In this document: one piece after another, positions 45,601-60,600 of the stretch | How the letters are laid out: every line of letters starts with the position of its first letter | How positions within the stretch are numbered: position 1 is the first letter of the stretch | Assembly (NCBI RefSeq): GCF_041734735.1 | Contig: NC_134883.1 | Location: 25,759,618 to 25,823,617 of the forward strand | Reading direction: 5' to 3' | Origin: Babylonia areolata | Taxonomy: Eukaryota; Mollusca; Gastropoda; Neogastropoda; Buccinidae | Length of the DNA: 64,000 nucleotides | Position numbers and translations under genes: made by a program | The notes under the pieces: generated by a model | The model's database searches: none | What the model saw: only the letters and a program-made list of their open reading frames with translations | Told to the model about the DNA's origin: nothing

Positions 45601-48600
45601 TTACAGATTGATGCTCAAAGTTATTGTCCCTTTACCACCTTTCCTCTGCCAGCACCTTCTTACCCTCTACCCCCACCCATCTGCTCTATCAATTACTTCC
45701 GCTTCTACTGACTCCCACCCCTTTAAAATACATCCCAACCCACCTCCACCCCTCACAAAAAAAGAAAAAAAAAAGTACCAGTTGATAGACTAGTATTTAT
45801 TTTACTATCTTTATTTTACTCCGGATCCACACAGTTGTAATCTTTATGGACAATAAGAACACTTTGTCTTTGCTCTTTGTCATGCAGGACTTGCCTACAT
45901 CAGAGCTCAAGACCCAGAAATTTTGAAGCTGCGAGTGGATTTGATGTATCAAGAGAACTGTGATGAGTTTGCCTTGAACCTGTGCTCCTGGTGTCTGAAG
46001 CATCCTGCGCTTGCTGCTGACTTTACTCTTCACAAACTACAGTTTATTTTGCTCCATCGCTTGGGCTACATCGATCGGCTGCAGGAAGAGGTAGGTTTGA
46101 AACTGCTCGGCATAATTTTACTATCAGAGTCACGACTTGAAACATCGTCTGCTAGAGTCAAGCTTATCAGTATCAGGAGTGAGACTGATGATTTAGAAAT
46201 AAAAAAGCATACTATTCTATAAAAAAAATATTGTTATAAAGAACCACTTGCTTGGTCAAACAGGTTCTGAAAGTGCATAACCTAGCCAGCTTGATCTACA
46301 TGCCCAAGGTTGTCAGGCATCTGTTAATGTTGGGCCCTGCTGGACGTTTCCCCTTTTCACTTTTAAGATATGAGGGGATGAACATCCTTTAAACAGGCTT
46401 CTAACTGCACCAGAGTGACAGGTTTTCATGCGTTTGCTATCAGCATTTACAGTTTTAAGAAACAAAACCAGTCAACATGTTTCAGAAGTTCCCTTGATCA
46501 GTTTGCTCATTTCTATATGCTCTTGTGATAGTTTCGTGTTTTCCCTTAGCAGTGTAAATTTTATCCCTCATGTGTACATTTTCAGTTTCAAGGACTGAAG
46601 GAGATGTCAAAATGTGTGGACTGATCCACATGTACCTCACACCCACTTGCTGAAAGGGGGATTGGGGGCAGGAAAAGGGGAGCAATAGGGGACAGGTGCT
46701 TGACTTCATACTCTGGTCAGACTTTTTGTTATGTATGCATGTGATCATATTCGCAAGAGTGTTGTAGAATATTTATACAATTATAGTTAGTGGTGAAGTT
46801 AATTTTGTGCTGTGAAATGCTTACATTGATTTAATAATCATGGGTTTCTTACTGATTTTCTTTTTCTTTTTTTTTTAGTGCCAGTCTATGGGTCTGGTGG
46901 ACAGCATACGATTAATCAACAGTCTCCATGGAAAGGAGGAGCATAAAGAGCTGTGCACCATGCTTGCTCAGACCTTTCTTATTCAAAACTGGATCAAGCC
47001 TTCAGATGACAACTCCAAAGTGGTGAGTTTTCTTGGCAATATATAACGACAGGGTTTGTTTGTACACTTATCTTTTCAAAACTCCTTGATTTCTCAGAGA
47101 ACCATTTTCTAGGTCCTTGAGAGCCACCAGTAGTGAAGTTCAGGCCTGGGCTGGGTTGCTTGAGGAATCATAGCAGTACTTAGTACATGCTTGTTCCATA
47201 GACTATGCTATTCCTAATAAAGCAAACTAAATACTGCTATCATCGCTTATGCAGCCCAGCCCAGATCTTGAAATGCTTTGAAAAATAATCCATCAGCAAA
47301 TTTGTTTGTGACTGAGAATAAGGGTGTAGTTATTTTTGTAGTTGAAAAAACAAAGAAATGTAAAAAGAAATTGTGAAAACTTCATTTGGCAAAGTTCTTG
47401 AGATGCATTGTCTGTTGGGCAAGGTAGATAAGTCGTGATGATGTATTCATGAAGCATGTACAGAGTGGTATTTAAAAAAAATAGAAATCATGCTTGTGAA
47501 ATTAGTTACACGATAGATTTTAGTAATGTAAGTAAGTAAAAAAAAATGGTAAAAACTACGTGTACCCATATAATCTGAAGAAAATGCCAGTGACTGCTTA
47601 GTGCTACCAAAGGCAGTTTATTCATGAGGAGAAACTGTAGAAATTTATTAAATCAGCTTCAGCAGCTGGTATTCTGGCATGAGATTTATCTTTCCAACTG
47701 AAACCAATTTATATATTTAATAATAATCACAAAATGTGTATTTATTTTGTTATTAATCAACAGTAATTTTTGAATTGCCTTCCAATAATTTGGTTAAACA
47801 GTTTCTTCTTTTGAACAAAGAAATTATGACAATCTTAGTATTGTCATGACGTAGCACACATGATTCCATAAATGAATTGGGATAAGAACGATATTGCTAG
47901 AACTTGGAGAATTGAATGCAGTCAGATCACAAGCACTACTTATGAAAATTAAAATCAAGCAAAACTCTTCTTCAGACCCCATGGACCTGTCACAAAAATT
48001 CTTGCTAACACGACCACACTGATTGCTTTTTCGTTGACATCAAGTTACTTGAAAGTCATCTTCAAAAGAGTGAGTTTTGCTTTATCATAATGAGTACACA
48101 AGCAGCATCACCAAGCAAAGAAACTAGGCAACATCAAATGAGAAAAAATGGCATATTTCGTTGATGAGTGAATTGTATGTTGTGCAGGAGTTGCTGCGAT
48201 TATGGGTGAAACTTCAGTACCAAGCAGATGAAGATCAGGATAATTTTATCAGCAACCTCTGGGCTGTTGCCAAGGTGTCACGCTCCACAGAACAACTCCT
48301 GTTCATTATTGATGCTGTAAGAGAGAAGGTATGAACAGTGTTTACAGATAGAGAATTTCATCATGATACAAAAGATTATTCCTTTTTTTTTTTCAATATT
48401 ACTATTTTGTATAGAGTTGATTACTTCCGTGTTGATAGATAGCGACAGGACAGTAGGTCAGTAAAGATGTGTATTGTGACATATGCATGTAGCTACAATT
48501 GATGATCCCTTGAAAAACATAAAGGGCATCAGCCCCTAGTGATGAAGAGTAAATGGTCATTGGCAGGCCTGCCAGTTCAAAAACCCAGACTTTGATTAAA

Positions 48601-51600
48601 AGAAGGGGTCACCAAAAACACATGAGGGAGATATAAAAGATTTTCTGTGATCCATACAAAGGTTGAATTGTTTGCTTGGGTGTTAGGGAACCCATGCGTT
48701 TGTTCTGTATTATCCATGTGTTCTGTGTGGCTTGTTCAAGATTAAAGAGGCTATGCCAGTCTTGAATAAAAGCTAATTTGTGTTTGCATATTTCTTCTGT
48801 CTTTGCTGCTGTGTGCACATGTCAAATGATCGGTATAAGGACAGGCCCGGTGCTTCCTTTTTTGAGGAAGTGTCTGGGTTTGTTCCAATGTACCTTTTGT
48901 TTACCTGTGTGCTAGCTGAATCAGTAGCATAAGCAGCACTGACTTGAAGTTGTGTACCTTGTGAATGGAGAGAGTTACCACTCTTTACTATTTGTTAATC
49001 ATGTGAATGTGTGTGTGTTTGTCACTCTCTCTGTCTTTCACCCTATTATGTTATTAAGTTTGCACATGTTAGTAAATTACATTATTCTGTAATATTCTCT
49101 TCCTACTATTCTAGCCTCTCTTTGTATGTGTTGGTTTGTATTTTAAACATTGTTTTCTATTTAGACTAAGCAACTTTCTCTTTGTAGACCATTCACATTG
49201 ACACAGGCACAGTCAGGAATATTCAGAACACTTTGTGAATATCATTTCAGTGTGGGGACATCTTCCTGCAGTTTTATCTGGACCTGTGTATTTTCGCCAT
49301 AAATGTGGACAAAGGCTGCTGGGAAAAACTCAAGGAGTCTGCAAAAGCTGGACCAAATGAAGAATTGACAGCAAGAAAGAAAGACATGGCTCAGGTCAGA
49401 CTGTTGTTTGGTGTGTCAGATGGTTCCTTTTTATTTTTTTATTTATTTAAAAAAAAACTTTTTTTTTACTTGCTTGTGTTTTTTACTTGCATCTGTGAAC
49501 AATGTGAGTTTGTGTATTACTGCTCTCTTTAGGTTGTATGTGATAAACTTGAACTCAGTGGGGTTATGATCTGTAACAATTGTTTTTTCTTTGAGTCTTA
49601 TAGTCACACAACTTCAGTAAAAATCTCTAAATGAATAAATAAAATGATTTCTTTAATGTAGAACATAAATCCCAAGCAGTATAGACACAGAAGCTTCAAC
49701 ATTGAGAGAGAACAGAATAGAATTTTAAACCATTCTAATTCTTACAAGTATACCAAAAGAACATACGTGGGTTGAAAAAAATATTTTTGACACACTGGTC
49801 TGCCTTGCCGCATTGTATCCCTCCATACATGTTGTGTCTTACCTGTATTCACATGTCTGTTGTGCTGGAAATAATTCTGATACAAAAAAAGCATACACTC
49901 AAATGTACAGTATATTGTTATAGCTATTGTAAATGGTGACCAGGATACTGCTGTCATAATGAAGACCGCAGGATGATGTTCTGATAGAGACAATTTGCTG
50001 TTGTTTCTGTCTTAGTCAGCTTTTTCTCTACATGGTGATCATGTGCCTTTCATTTCTGTGGCAGGTGTGTGACAAACTGGCCCACATCGTGTCTCATGTG
50101 TCTCCAAAGGTCGCTTTCTGTTGTGCACTGACTTCCTTCACCATGATGCCATCAGAGCAGTCGTTGCAGGCTGTATGTGAAGCATACCACAGAAAGAGCA
50201 ATGCTGAGGTGTCCACCAAGACTCTCTGCTGCAGCAACTGTGCAGCTAACCAGGGAGGGTGTCTGAAGAACGGAGAGAAAGACAAGACAAACCGGGATGT
50301 CAATGTGGCTACATTGTATGAAGTAGAGCGCCTGTGCAACATGTTGCGCCCATCTTACCTCAGCTGTGACAGTGATCTTGCTTCTCTGCTGTCTCTGTGC
50401 AAACAATACCTGATGAAGGAAAAGGGAGAGCCAGTGAGGTCTGCCCTGTTACAACGCAGATCTGTTCCTCTGCCACAGAAGGTGTCGTCCAGGGAATCAG
50501 GAGTTGGGACATCAGATGTGAATGTGAGGACTGTACCCATACAGCAGAAGTCAGCATCTGTGCGCAAGACTGTGGATGCGTCCTCCAATGTCAGTAATGT
50601 AGCCATTCCGTCGACCACAGTTTCTTTGCTCAGTTCTGGCAAGAACTTGGGAGGAAGAATGACATCAGCCATCCAGCCTGTCACACCATCAACACAGATC
50701 ATCCAGCAGTTAGTGCTGAATCAGCTGCCCTCAGACACTGTTCAAGTCTTGTTGGACCTCATCCATTCAAAGCAGGTGTCACCTGTGCACTTGAATCACA
50801 TCATGACCAAAAATCCAGACAGGTCTGTGCAAATTCTTCAGAACCTTGTCAGCCAGTTCAAACAGGCAGGGGTCTCAAAAACAGACAGTGTTGAGCAAAG
50901 GTTGCAGCAACAGATGCAGCAGCCAACACAAATACAGCTCAAGGCCCAAGAACAACAATCAGAGTTTAAGCTACCAGCTGTGCAGCAAGACCCAAAGTCT
51001 CAGTCTGGTGTCCCTGCTATGCCACACCCTTGTGGACTGGTGAAACAGAGGCATCTGTCTGGCAGTCCCCCACAGTCTCTGCAGCAAACGTTGACCTGTC
51101 TGCCAGTGACAGGTCAGACCAAAATGGCGGGAGGTATAACACAAAGCCAAGAGTCTGTCTCTCAGCAACGTTCTATTCAGCATCATCCCCAGCAGCAGCA
51201 AGCCAAGGTTGCTGCACATACTCAGTGTTCTATGCTGCAGAGAGGACAGCAGATCAGAAATGTTGTGCCTTCTTTATCAGCTGCGCATTTGTGTGGCTCA
51301 AGTGAAACCAAGGTGACTTCTGTCAACATTATGACTTTTAAACAACCCCTGCAAGCTTCATCTACCAGAACTCAGGTTTTTACCAGCACAAAGATGTCAG
51401 CCCACATGTCTGGAGGGAATGTGATATCATTGCAGAAGATACCCCAGGTCGTGCGCCTCCCATCTACCCCTACTGGTATAAGCAGCGTCAAGCCCCCATG
51501 CAGACCAAATATATTGCCCAAGTTTGTTCACAGAATGCCACAACAAACTGTTGGTTGTGAGAGGACAGCTGTTGTCAGTGGTCAGTTACCTTTGACCAGC

Positions 51601-54600
51601 AGTGGAAGTGTAGGTAAACGCCACTACTCTATCAACAATCTGTTGTTTACAGGGGAACAGCAGAACAGTACTCTGTCCATCACACTCCCAGACAAATTGC
51701 CTGAAATTTCTGTGGACACTATTTCAGACACATTACAGGCTCTTAGTGGTCCTTCTCATGGAAGTAGCCAGATGATGGTGACAGGGTCAGTCACACAGTC
51801 AGATTTGTCAGCTTCCCTCTCTTCTGATGGTCAGCCAACAGACAACATAGCTTCTGTTGTCTCCACACCATGTGTACCCAGACAGATCCCCATCAGCACT
51901 GGGCATATATCCATTCCATTAGAGACAACAGGTTTCCAGCAGAACACTGCCCCCATTGCTAGAATGCCATTCTCAAATCATCCTGTTCAAAAATCCAACT
52001 TCTGTGGACAGCCTTTGCCTTCCTTTTCCTCTATCTTTGTGCCAAATCCATCTTCACTGCATATTTCAGTGCCCATATCTTCAGCACGAACATCTACTGT
52101 TGCCTTTGGTCCCCACTCTACAGTCCAGAGAAACTCACAGAGACAAGCCAATGAACAGAAACCAACTTCAGGGGAGAACATGGAGCCCAAGAAAAACAAG
52201 GAATGGCTCACCACAGACAACGAAAGGATGGTGCAGCTCCTGAAACAAGCAATGACCATCAAAGTGGAGAAGAAAGAGAGTCATGTGGGCTCTGGAATGA
52301 CAGGAAAGGATTCAAAAACCTCCAATCCACTGTCTCTTCCAACACTCCTAGCCCCTTTAGGAGGAACCAAGTGTACTCATGGCCCAGTGTTGAATGTACC
52401 AGCCTCCTTGGCCAGACCTCTTGTCCACCAGTCTTCTCATCTGGTACAGTCTGCAGTCAGTGTGCCTATGTCCCTTCAGTCTTCTCAGACTGTGCTTCAA
52501 CACACCGCAGATTCTAATACATCCATGCTTGTTCATACATCAGTTCCCACTGCTCAAGTAAGAACTTGTACATCCAGTGTCTCACTGCTGACCACTTCAT
52601 CCTTTGTTCCCAGTCAACCTTTATCTGTTGCGACAAGCTCCTCCTTTATGCCATTAGGCTCTTCTTGTCCAAGTCAACAAAATATTCTTCATCCCAGTAA
52701 GGCTGCCAGTGGAAACAGGCTGATACCAGCTGTGCACAACTATCCTGTGGTGTCTGCAACTACAACTTCATCTGCTGTGTGTTTCCCTGTGAAGTCAGGT
52801 GGACATGGTTCTTGTGGTGACAGTTCTAAAGTGTTTGCACCCACACAGGCTTTATCAGCTTCATTGGTGAATCCTGAGACTGCTTCTTCCAGCAGTCATG
52901 GAGGTGTTGGTCCTTTGAAAAGCTATCCCAGAGCAGGATCATCCAGAGTCCAGCTTGTCAGTAGAAATGAGTTGGGGACAGTCACATCAGAAGCTATCCC
53001 TACCAGCATTCTTCCTGAAGGAGGTGGTGTTATAGAAAGGGCAACATCTGGTAACCAGTCAATTGCAACATACCGCTGTATCATCTGTGCCAGGGCTTTC
53101 ATGACACTGGATGCCCTGCGATATCATGTCAAGCAAATCTGCAGACCAGGCTTAAGTGCAGGTAACTCTGTAGTTGTGAGCAGATCCAATACCAGTGAAG
53201 TTGGTGTTGAGACCAGCACTGTCTTTCAGTGTATGAAGTGCTTTGAACTGTGCATTAGTGAGGCTGGTATTCGTGAACATAAACTTGTATGCAGCAAAGG
53301 CTTTAAAATAAAAGCCAAACCAAAGTCAAAAGCCAGACCTAGGGTAGTGAGTCTAGAATCAGAGCAGGCCACTGAAGCAAAAGTCAAGGAATTACTAGAC
53401 AAATGTTTGGGTGAGAACAGGGAAAAGCTTCAGCAAGAAGCTGAGGCTCAGGCAGCTAGACTGGCCAATGCTAAAAAGAAGACATCCAGAAAGCGGCCCT
53501 CAGTGGATGAGGAGCCTGCTTCGTCGATGCACATAATCTCTACAAACACTTGTTCCATTGCAAAGAAATTAAAATCAGAGGAAGCACCACCACTATCATC
53601 TGTCACACACTTTCCAGGGTCTGATGAAGGCGTCAGGACAGACTGTATGAACACTGAAACAAGGAATGTGGATTCTTCTGCAAATACAAGCTCAGTAGAA
53701 ACTGTTATGGTGCCCACATCTTCAGAGTGTGTAACAACAGCAGCATCTTCACAGCCTGTAACAACAGTGTCAGCTGCTGCTGTTGGAAGTCATGGAATGC
53801 CTTTTGCTTCCTCTGATTCCCAGGTTCATTCAGTTGCTGAAAAAGTTGCCACCGCGGTGATGGTTGATACCTTGTCTATGTCTGTGGAGGCAGATGTTAC
53901 TGAGAGTGAACTGCAGCCTGAAAGGACCTGTGACCTCAGACATGTTGAAACAAACATTAAAGGCAGTTTCCAGATGTCAGGTGATGGTGGAGCAGTAGGA
54001 CAGTCCAGCTCTCTGACTGAGCCTGTGAAGACAGAAACATCAGAAAGTGCTAGCAGCAGTGTGGGGAAAAAGGAATTAGTGAAAAGTGCTGCCCCTGATC
54101 CTCAGTACCAGGAGTTGAGTGGTTCTTGTGGTCGTACCTTTTTTAAGTGCTTCAACTGTGGACAGACTCTGTGTTCTATGCAGAGTTTGAATGAACATTG
54201 GCAGGAATGCATCACCAAAAACTCGCCGCCAGTCAGATCAGGTCCTGGATCCAGAGAAAAGAAGACTAACACAGGTGATGACTGCTCAAGAACAGAGGAC
54301 AATTCTGATGCTGCAAGTTCAGGCCAGTGGAGTAAGCAGTCTGTGAATGTTAAGGCACCTGTAGCAGAGAGGTCAGTCAAAGTGTGGCCAGTGTCATCTG
54401 TGGTGAGGTCTTCTGACATTATCAAGGACAAATTTCCTGCAAAACATGGTGGTAAAAACGGATCAGAAGCATCACTTGTAAAACAGTCAGTAGTATTACT
54501 TGAAAAAATTAACTTGCCAATAAATTCAAATACCGATGCTTACAAAATAGTGGAAAATGCAGACAGTGAAATAATCTATGCAGAAACTGATGAACAACTG

Positions 54601-57600
54601 GTTGTGGAGAATAGCAAAGACAGTCAGAGTGGCAAATTTTTCAAGATCCAGCATAGTTCACCTACAGTGAAAAAAGATGTTATTGTGAAAGTGATCAGCA
54701 AGGAAAACAGACAGGGATGCAAACCAGTCATTGTGGCAAACCAACCTCAAAACCAAGAAAGCAAATATTGTACCATTTGCAAACGGTCCTTCACTCAACA
54801 TATTAATCTTGTTCAGCACATAGCCAGCACACATCTGAAACTGTACACACTGAAGACTGAAGGTGATCACTCATGCTATATGTGCCATTTGTGTCAACTG
54901 AAATTTTCTCCATACAGTCAGTATATATCGCATGTTGGTGCTCATTCACAGGCCATAATCCAAAGGTTAGAGGAGGAGAACTCTTCAGAACTAGCGTCAT
55001 CAGAGTTGAGATCCATCCTTACTGACATGAATCTGGAAGGATCCGCAGGGCTACCAAAGAAACTCAGCAGACAGAATAGTCCAGGAAATACCTCTGAAGA
55101 GAGAAATGAAATGGAAGGGAGAGCATGTGCAGTGACACTGAAGGACACATCAGTCAAAGTGAAGACTGCATTGTCCCCTACCAGTGACAGGAGAAGTTCG
55201 GGAAGAGCTGCTCAGAAGCAGGCTCTCAACAAAATTTTCATCAGCTCTCTTGGTATCACCAGTTTTGTTGAACCTCTCAAGGAGAGAAACAAACGAAAGA
55301 GTTCTTGTGAAGAAACCAGCATTGCTTCCAACAAACCAAAACGGACCAGAGTGAGCGAGTCTGTGGTGGATTTCGTTGATTCAGAGGAGGATGAAGAGAA
55401 CTCGGAGGAGAGCAGTGATGAAAAAGATGAAGATGATGCCTTTTCCGTGAAATGTAAGGATCCTGATACAACGGTTCCTTCATCCACATTATATCAATCA
55501 AAGATTGGAGAAAAGGCAAGTATGGGTAGTTCTGAGGCAGATACTTTGGGTAGATATGGTTCAGGGAAGTCCCCACAGGAAGGCGTCCTCCCTCCTTCCA
55601 GCCAAAAGACCCGTTCCCATTTCCCTATGGTCCCCAAAAAGCCATCATTCATTGACTCATTCTTAAATTTTGTAAGTAACAGGTCTCCTGAAGCACCTTT
55701 GCCTATTCACCAGACGAAACGACGCTACTCCTACTTACATGATAGTCTGGAGAGCTCAACATCTAACACATCTCAATGGAGGCGCAGCAGCTGTGAAGAA
55801 CACATGATCCAGAGTACTTCCACACACCAGACAACTCAGAAATCATTCTCTGTTGTAAAATCAACTCTGGAATCAGCCAGTATTTCTGACAGCAGCATGA
55901 TTTCAAAAGCTATATCTTCTGGAGTATCTAAAGTTAATAACAATGACTATGAAAATGTGTATTTCTATGGAGAGTTTGAAAAGCAGCTGACACAGCATTG
56001 CAAAGTGAATCTGGGCCATCGAGTGAAGCCAGAAGAAGTGCAACAAAAGCAGACTCAAAAACAATGGAATGTTTCAGAGGAAACTGTGATCAGTGTCAAA
56101 GAGTGCATTGTGAACCTGGGTCCAAAGGTGAATGTTGCAACCTTGATCAGTTCAGCTAAATGCAGTCAGGAACAGAAAAACCGGGTTCAGTCAAGGAATG
56201 TGATCTGTCCAGAGATTGGGTCTGTGTCACAGCCTAGTGTGTGTGAGGCCAGTGGTCCTGAGGAAGACAGTGACTCAGACACAGTGAGTGACTCGGACAC
56301 TGTGGTAGCTTCGTGCAGTGCTTTGTCCCCCGTCAGGGACACAGAGGACACCATTTCTTTGGATGGCATACCCATGGTTACACGTCCAAAATCCCCTTCC
56401 TCTGGTCCCATCCCAGCATCCAGTAAGGTATGTGTGGAAACCACCCTGCCTGTGCTCCCTATGCTGAAAGTGGTGTCTCCTGGTAAAGATGTTGCAGACA
56501 TTGTCAGGTCTGTGGCATCTCAGGTTGCCAAAGAGAACCCCACCCCTCCTGTGCAGACAGCTACATGTGGTAGCCCCACTGTAGAAACTGTCACCGTGTT
56601 CACTACACCTTTGGCTTTTCAAGAATCCCAGCCAGTGTCACTGACTGCTAATGCACATGAAGTGCATGGTAATACAGAATGCAAAGCCGCATGTTTGGAT
56701 GAAAGTAAGAGGGCTTGTACTTCTTCTGAAGGCACTTCAGGTAGCAGACTTGGTGTACAAGGTAATCTGTCAGCTTTCAAATGCATGATTTTGGATGACA
56801 TTACAATTGATAATCCAGCAGCAGATGGTATCACAACAAATACAACAGTTGAGTGCGTCACAAATCATCTTTCAGGGGATTTGATGGCACATAACACTAC
56901 AATAGACACTGCTACAATGGATCATGTCACACACAAAAACACAAGGGTAGATGATATCACCTCAGACAGTGCAAAAGTGGATGACATCACAGCAGAGTGT
57001 GTGACAGCAAATGACATCATAGTGGGCACTGTGACAGCAGATGGCACCACAGCAGAGAGTAAGGCATCAGATGACATCACAGAGGATGTGACAGCAGATG
57101 ACATCATAGTGAGCACTGTGACAGCAGATGACATCACAGCAGACAGTGTGACAGCAGATGACATCACGCCAGAAAGTGTGACAGCAGATGACAACACAGC
57201 AGACAGTGTGACAGCAGATGACATCGCAGCAGACACTATGACAGCAGATGACCTCACAGTAGCAAGAGTGACAACAGATAACATCACATCAGATAATGCA
57301 GTAGTTCATGATATCACATCAGAGAGTCTGACAGCAGATGATATCACAGAAGAGAGTGAGACAGCAGATGGCATCACAGTAGAGAGTGTGACAGCAGATG
57401 ACATCACAGCAGACAGTATGACAGCAGATGACACTACAGAAGAGAGCGTGACAGCAGATTGCATTACAGTAGAGAGTGTGACAGCAAATGACATCACAAC
57501 AGACAGTATGACAGTAGATGACATCACAGAAGAGAGTGTGACAGCAGATGATATCACAACAGTGGATGACATCACAGTAGATAGTGTGACTGCAGATGGC

Positions 57601-60600
57601 ATCATGGTAGAGAGTGTGGCAGCAGATGACATTACAGTCAAGAGTATGACAGCAGATCACAACACAACAGATAATGCAGTAGTGGTTGACATCACAGCAG
57701 GCAGTGCGACAGCAGATGACATCACAGTAGAGAGTGTGACAGCAGATGACATCACAGTCGAGAGTATGACAGCAGATGACAACACAACAAATCATGCAGT
57801 AGTGGATGACATCACAGTGGAGAGCATGATTGCACATGACATCACAGCAGACAATAAGACACCAGGTAACATGACATCAGGCAGTGTGACAGCTGATGAC
57901 ATCACAGTAGATACTGTAACAGATGTTGACATCACAGATGATGATATGACTGTTTGTGAGGAGTTTGAAGCACAGACAGAAGACAAAAATCTTCCCAGTG
58001 TTGGTCATGAAGATTTTACCATTGAAATGAATGGTAGAGTGGAAAAGGAGGATTCATTTCAGGAAGGAGATTCTGTTGAAAATATGAACATCAAATCATC
58101 TGAGCAGGAAATCCCAGAAAGAGCAGTTGACGATGTGCAAACTAAATACCGTGTTTTGCAATGTGGACAAGAGCATCCGAATGATAAGAAAATCTCTGAA
58201 GGTGATAAGAAATTTGGAATTAGTCAAGAAAATGCGTCAAGGGGGCATCAAGTTGAAAGAGACAAAATTCAAGAAAGCAGTTGTGAAGAAGAACAAGTTT
58301 ACATTGTCAGAACAAACTCAGTCCAGCCAGTGACTCAGGCCAGGAAGAATTTCAGAAAAAACATAGCTGCTTATGACTGTGAAGAAGCTGGATCTCCATT
58401 ATGGGGCACTCAAGATGAGTGCAGGGAGATAAGTCCTGAGTATCTGAAAGCTGCTGCAGCCAGTTCAGAGACTGAGCAGCATGACTTGAACCAGGGCTCA
58501 GGCTGCTCAGTGCTTGTGTCATGCCTTCCATGTGAAGATAAGAAAACTGATGATGAACGGACTGGGGATGCAACCTGTGAATCCCAGCAACATCATCCTG
58601 TTCAGCATCAAGAAGAAGCCCTTCAGTCCTTGACAGCACCAAGAACAAACAGGACACTACAGGAAACAAACAAAACACAAGGTAGCAGCAGTATTCAGGA
58701 AGCAGGGGTAATTTCATTACAAGAAAGAAAATTGGAAGTGTTGGGCTCGCAAGAAACAGAAATCAGAAGAAATTGCACAGATGGATCTCCGAACATTCTT
58801 GGTGATAGCTGTGAAGAGCCACTTAAAGTGCAATGTCCATCAGAGCAGAGTGTTTTTTTGCTGGAACCAAACAGTCACTCAGATCAAGGGACTGATCATT
58901 CCCCAAACATGGCTGAAGGTCAAGTAGAAAAGAAAGTTTTTTCACAAGAGGATTTGCCAGATCAGTGTTCAGGGATTAAAAGGACTGATAAAAATCTACC
59001 AGGGGGTCAGGAGTTCAGTGTGATTAATCCAGCATTGCTGGCGGAATCAAGTGAGGGAAAACCAACTGAAGCTAGTTCACATGATTCAGTTCAGTTGTCA
59101 GCGTTAAGCACTCTGCCTGTACAAACATTACATGCTACAAAAGATGAACTAGAAAACAGTTCCAAAACTCTAGAAATTGATTTAGACACGATGGTGAAAA
59201 AAACAAAACAAGATGTTCCAAAGGAATTAAAGGAAGAGTTTGATCATCAGTTTGCTACATCTGGTGTAAACATCACTTCACAAAATACACATGTTGAAGC
59301 ACTGCCAGCCTGTCTTGAGCTTGGGAGTGGACATGCATTACCAAAATTTGCTTGGAGTTCTGAAGAGAGCAGCAGCACACAGTTTGTGGGTCAGGAGGCA
59401 GAGTGTAAACAACCAGCAGAGGGGGTGGAGAAGTGTCAGATGGACAGCAGAGCTGAAACAGTCCCACCAGAAGGCTTTCAAACAATGGACTCTTGTCCAG
59501 CCCCAGAAGACCAGCATACAGGACATACTGATTTGACTGAAAGTGATGCTTGTGACCCATCAGGGTCCGTGTTGACAAGCCAATTCAGTTCTGGCAACTC
59601 TGCACAGGATACAATGACAGGGAATGTATTAAAGGAACATCCAATGGAGTTAGACTCCATGGATATGTCAAACAGTGTGCCTGGCACATTAGACAAAGGT
59701 GAAGCTGAAGACTGTTTGCAACATGAGACAAGTGTCAGTCAAGTCTGTGAACAGCGTATGAAGACTTCAGATGCTGAAATGAAGGAAACCCAGGTAAAAT
59801 CACCAGGTACAAATACCATCCATGTGATGAACAATCGTGAAAAGCTTTCCTCAGACCAGTCCATTTCCTGTGCAGATGGACAGTTTGGAAGTTGGTTCAA
59901 AGCTGATCAAAAAGCACTGAAATCAGCTGATGATGACAAGAGAACTGAAAATTCAGACAGCAATCAGTCTGAGGGGTTCACTAAAGAGAACATCTTGGAA
60001 TTTGAACCTTTTGATGGATATCAGAAGCTCAGTGGTGCAGATTACCATGAGATGAAAGAACTTCCAAGTGACCAGACCAGAATTGACGAGAAACCAACAT
60101 CAGAAACTTCATTATCCCCAGAGGTAGATAACATGAAAAGTATAGACAGCACTTTATCTGCCAATCCTCAGCAAGAGAATGTGTATGTGTCTTCTTTGCC
60201 ACAAATGTCAACAGATTCTGAAGAATCCCAGGGTGAGAAAAGTTTGAGTGCTGGGAAAGAAAAGCAGGAGCAAGACCAAGAGCAAGATAATGCAAACGTT
60301 GAGCAGCCTGTGCTGGTGAATAAGGACATTGTCGAAGGGAAGTGTGTGAGCAAAAAGAGGCCATCAGCAGAAGGGAGCAGAGGAATGAGAAGGGCAGGTG
60401 AGGACACAGCTGAAGAAGACAGCAGGCAGAAGAGAGCAGTGACATTTGATGATGACAGTGACTGTGATGACTGGGACACCAGTGAAGACAAAGTCAACTT
60501 CATTGACCTTCCTGATGAAACACAGGCAGGTGATGTCACCGTTGGATTGTGTCAGAAAGTCAGACCCAGTTGTGAAGGAAAAATTTCAGAGTCCTCATTT

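Noticed and set aside
57319-57837. Antisense 172-codon Cys/His-rich frame, looking like a tandem zinc-binding protein
   Set aside because: It is the reverse complement of the 30 bp coding minisatellite; the Cys and His codons come from GATGACATC and AGCAGATGA on the other strand.
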